A DNA stretch of 5,285 nucleotides from Desulfobacterales bacterium (lineage in GTDB: Bacteria > Desulfobacterota > Desulfobacteria > Desulfobacterales > Desulfobacteraceae). The position numbers were made by a program, and so were the translations under genes. Positions 4,994 through 5,285 of the stretch are shown here, one piece after another. Under the pieces are notes generated by a model that saw nothing but the letters and a program-made list of their open reading frames with translations, had not been told where the DNA came from and did no database searches. The first letter of the stretch is position 1. Each line of letters opens with the position of its first letter. The stretch lies in assembly GCA_022361095.1 (NCBI GenBank), contig JAKSBO010000797.1, positions 1 through 5,285 on the forward strand, written 5' to 3'.

Positions 4994-5051
4994 ATATTGT
5001 TGAAATTTATTCAATATCAGCAAATATTTTTGAATTTCAGCGGGTATTTTT
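4994..5051 (+). promoter_or_regulatory. Inverted and direct repeats at and after the start of transcription
   Basis: ATATTG (4994-4999) and CAATAT (5012-5017) form an inverted repeat that encloses TTGAA-5-TTCAA (5000-5014), right after the -10 element. TCAGCAAATATTTTT (5017-5031) then recurs as TCAGCGGGTATTTTT (5037-5051), 12 of 15 identical with a 20 bp period, about two helical turns. Both are suitable for a dimeric regulator, but the AT-rich context weakens the case. Confidence 0.35.
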
Positions 5052-5082
5052 TTATTGAACATCAATTAAAGGAGGTATATGA

Positions 5083-5241
5083 ATGGCTAATTGTTGCGAT
5101 ATGAAAGAAGGCGATGTGTTCTCATGTGAAGCGTGCGGCCTTGAATTAAAGGTGAGCAAAGCGTGTGCGTGTAAAGCAGGATCTGAAGAAGCCTGCTCGG
5201 TTCCGCTGTCATGCTGCGGAAAAGAAATGCAGAAAAAGTAG
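5083..5241 (+). CDS. Desulforedoxin-like cysteine-rich miniprotein with a Cys insertion
   Basis: This 52-residue protein resembles desulforedoxin and the N-terminal domain of desulfoferrodoxin (Desulfoferrod_N). Its GDVFSCEACGLELKV (10-24) and CCGKEM (44-49) line up with GDVYKCELCGQVVKV and CCGEDM of Desulfovibrio gigas desulforedoxin. The four expected iron ligands are C15, C18, C44 and C45. Unlike the 36-residue protein, the loop between the two pairs is about ten residues longer and carries C28, C30 and C38, and the N-terminus adds C4-C5, giving nine cysteines. ATG 5083 has GGAGG (5071-5075) seven bases upstream; the ATG at 5079 is in another frame and stops at once. The gene is divergent from the rubredoxin-DUF2231 gene. 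It probably acts as a small electron carrier or iron/metal-binding protein. A metallothionein-like role is an alternative because of the extra cysteines. Confidence 0.87.
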   Translation: MANCCDMKEGDVFSCEACGLELKVSKACACKAGSEEACSVPLSCCGKEMQKK

Positions 5242-5285
5242 TACCTGATATTTCCGGGATAAATACAAATCGATCCTGACAGCCA

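Overview
This window looks like chromosomal DNA of a strictly anaerobic, sulfate-reducing deltaproteobacterium, most likely Desulfobacteraceae-like. The reasons are a desulforedoxin-like miniprotein, a rubrerythrin-type rubredoxin domain joined to a membrane domain, moderate GC genes separated by AT-rich spacers, and the overall protein style. The assignment is inferred from protein character only; no marker gene is present. There is no rRNA, tRNA, CRISPR array, transposase or phage gene.

Layout. (1) 49-300 (+) is a small two-helix membrane protein of unknown function, followed by a long near-perfect hairpin (333-377) between convergent genes. (2) 435-2182 (-) is a metal-resistance module: an ArsR/SmtB repressor (1829-2182) upstream of an SO_0444/ArsP-type permease (435-1568). 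The 260 bp between them hold a perfect 13-6-13 palindrome that coincides with a sigma70-like promoter, a GC-rich foldable element, and copy A of a dispersed repeat. (3) 2362-2725 (-) is a 71-residue two-helix membrane protein with a perfect Shine-Dalgarno and a strong intrinsic terminator that insulates it from the arsR promoter. (4) 2726-3137 is a 412 bp spacer with a 17 bp PerR/Fur-like palindrome, a weak plus-strand promoter candidate and repeat copies B and C, 93 bp apart. (5) 3138-4043 (+) is a TIGR01777-type NAD(P)-binding SDR epimerase homologue, closed by a hairpin (4056-4094) shared with the convergent gene beyond it. (6) 4147-4830 (-) is a rubredoxin-DUF2231 membrane fusion. It is transcribed divergently from a 52-residue, nine-cysteine desulforedoxin-like gene (5083-5241, +).

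How the parts may work together. The best supported unit is the metal efflux switch. The repressor carries both the alpha5 (DxH...HxxH) zinc-type site and cysteines placed for an alpha3N soft-metal site, the operator covers the permease promoter, and the permease has His/Cys-rich metal-binding segments. The second theme is iron-sulfur electron transfer or oxidative defence: a membrane-tethered rubredoxin and a soluble desulforedoxin-like protein share one divergent promoter region. Their pairing is an inference from position. The most unusual items are the extra-cysteine desulforedoxin variant, the rubredoxin-DUF2231 fusion, and the three-copy structured repeat.
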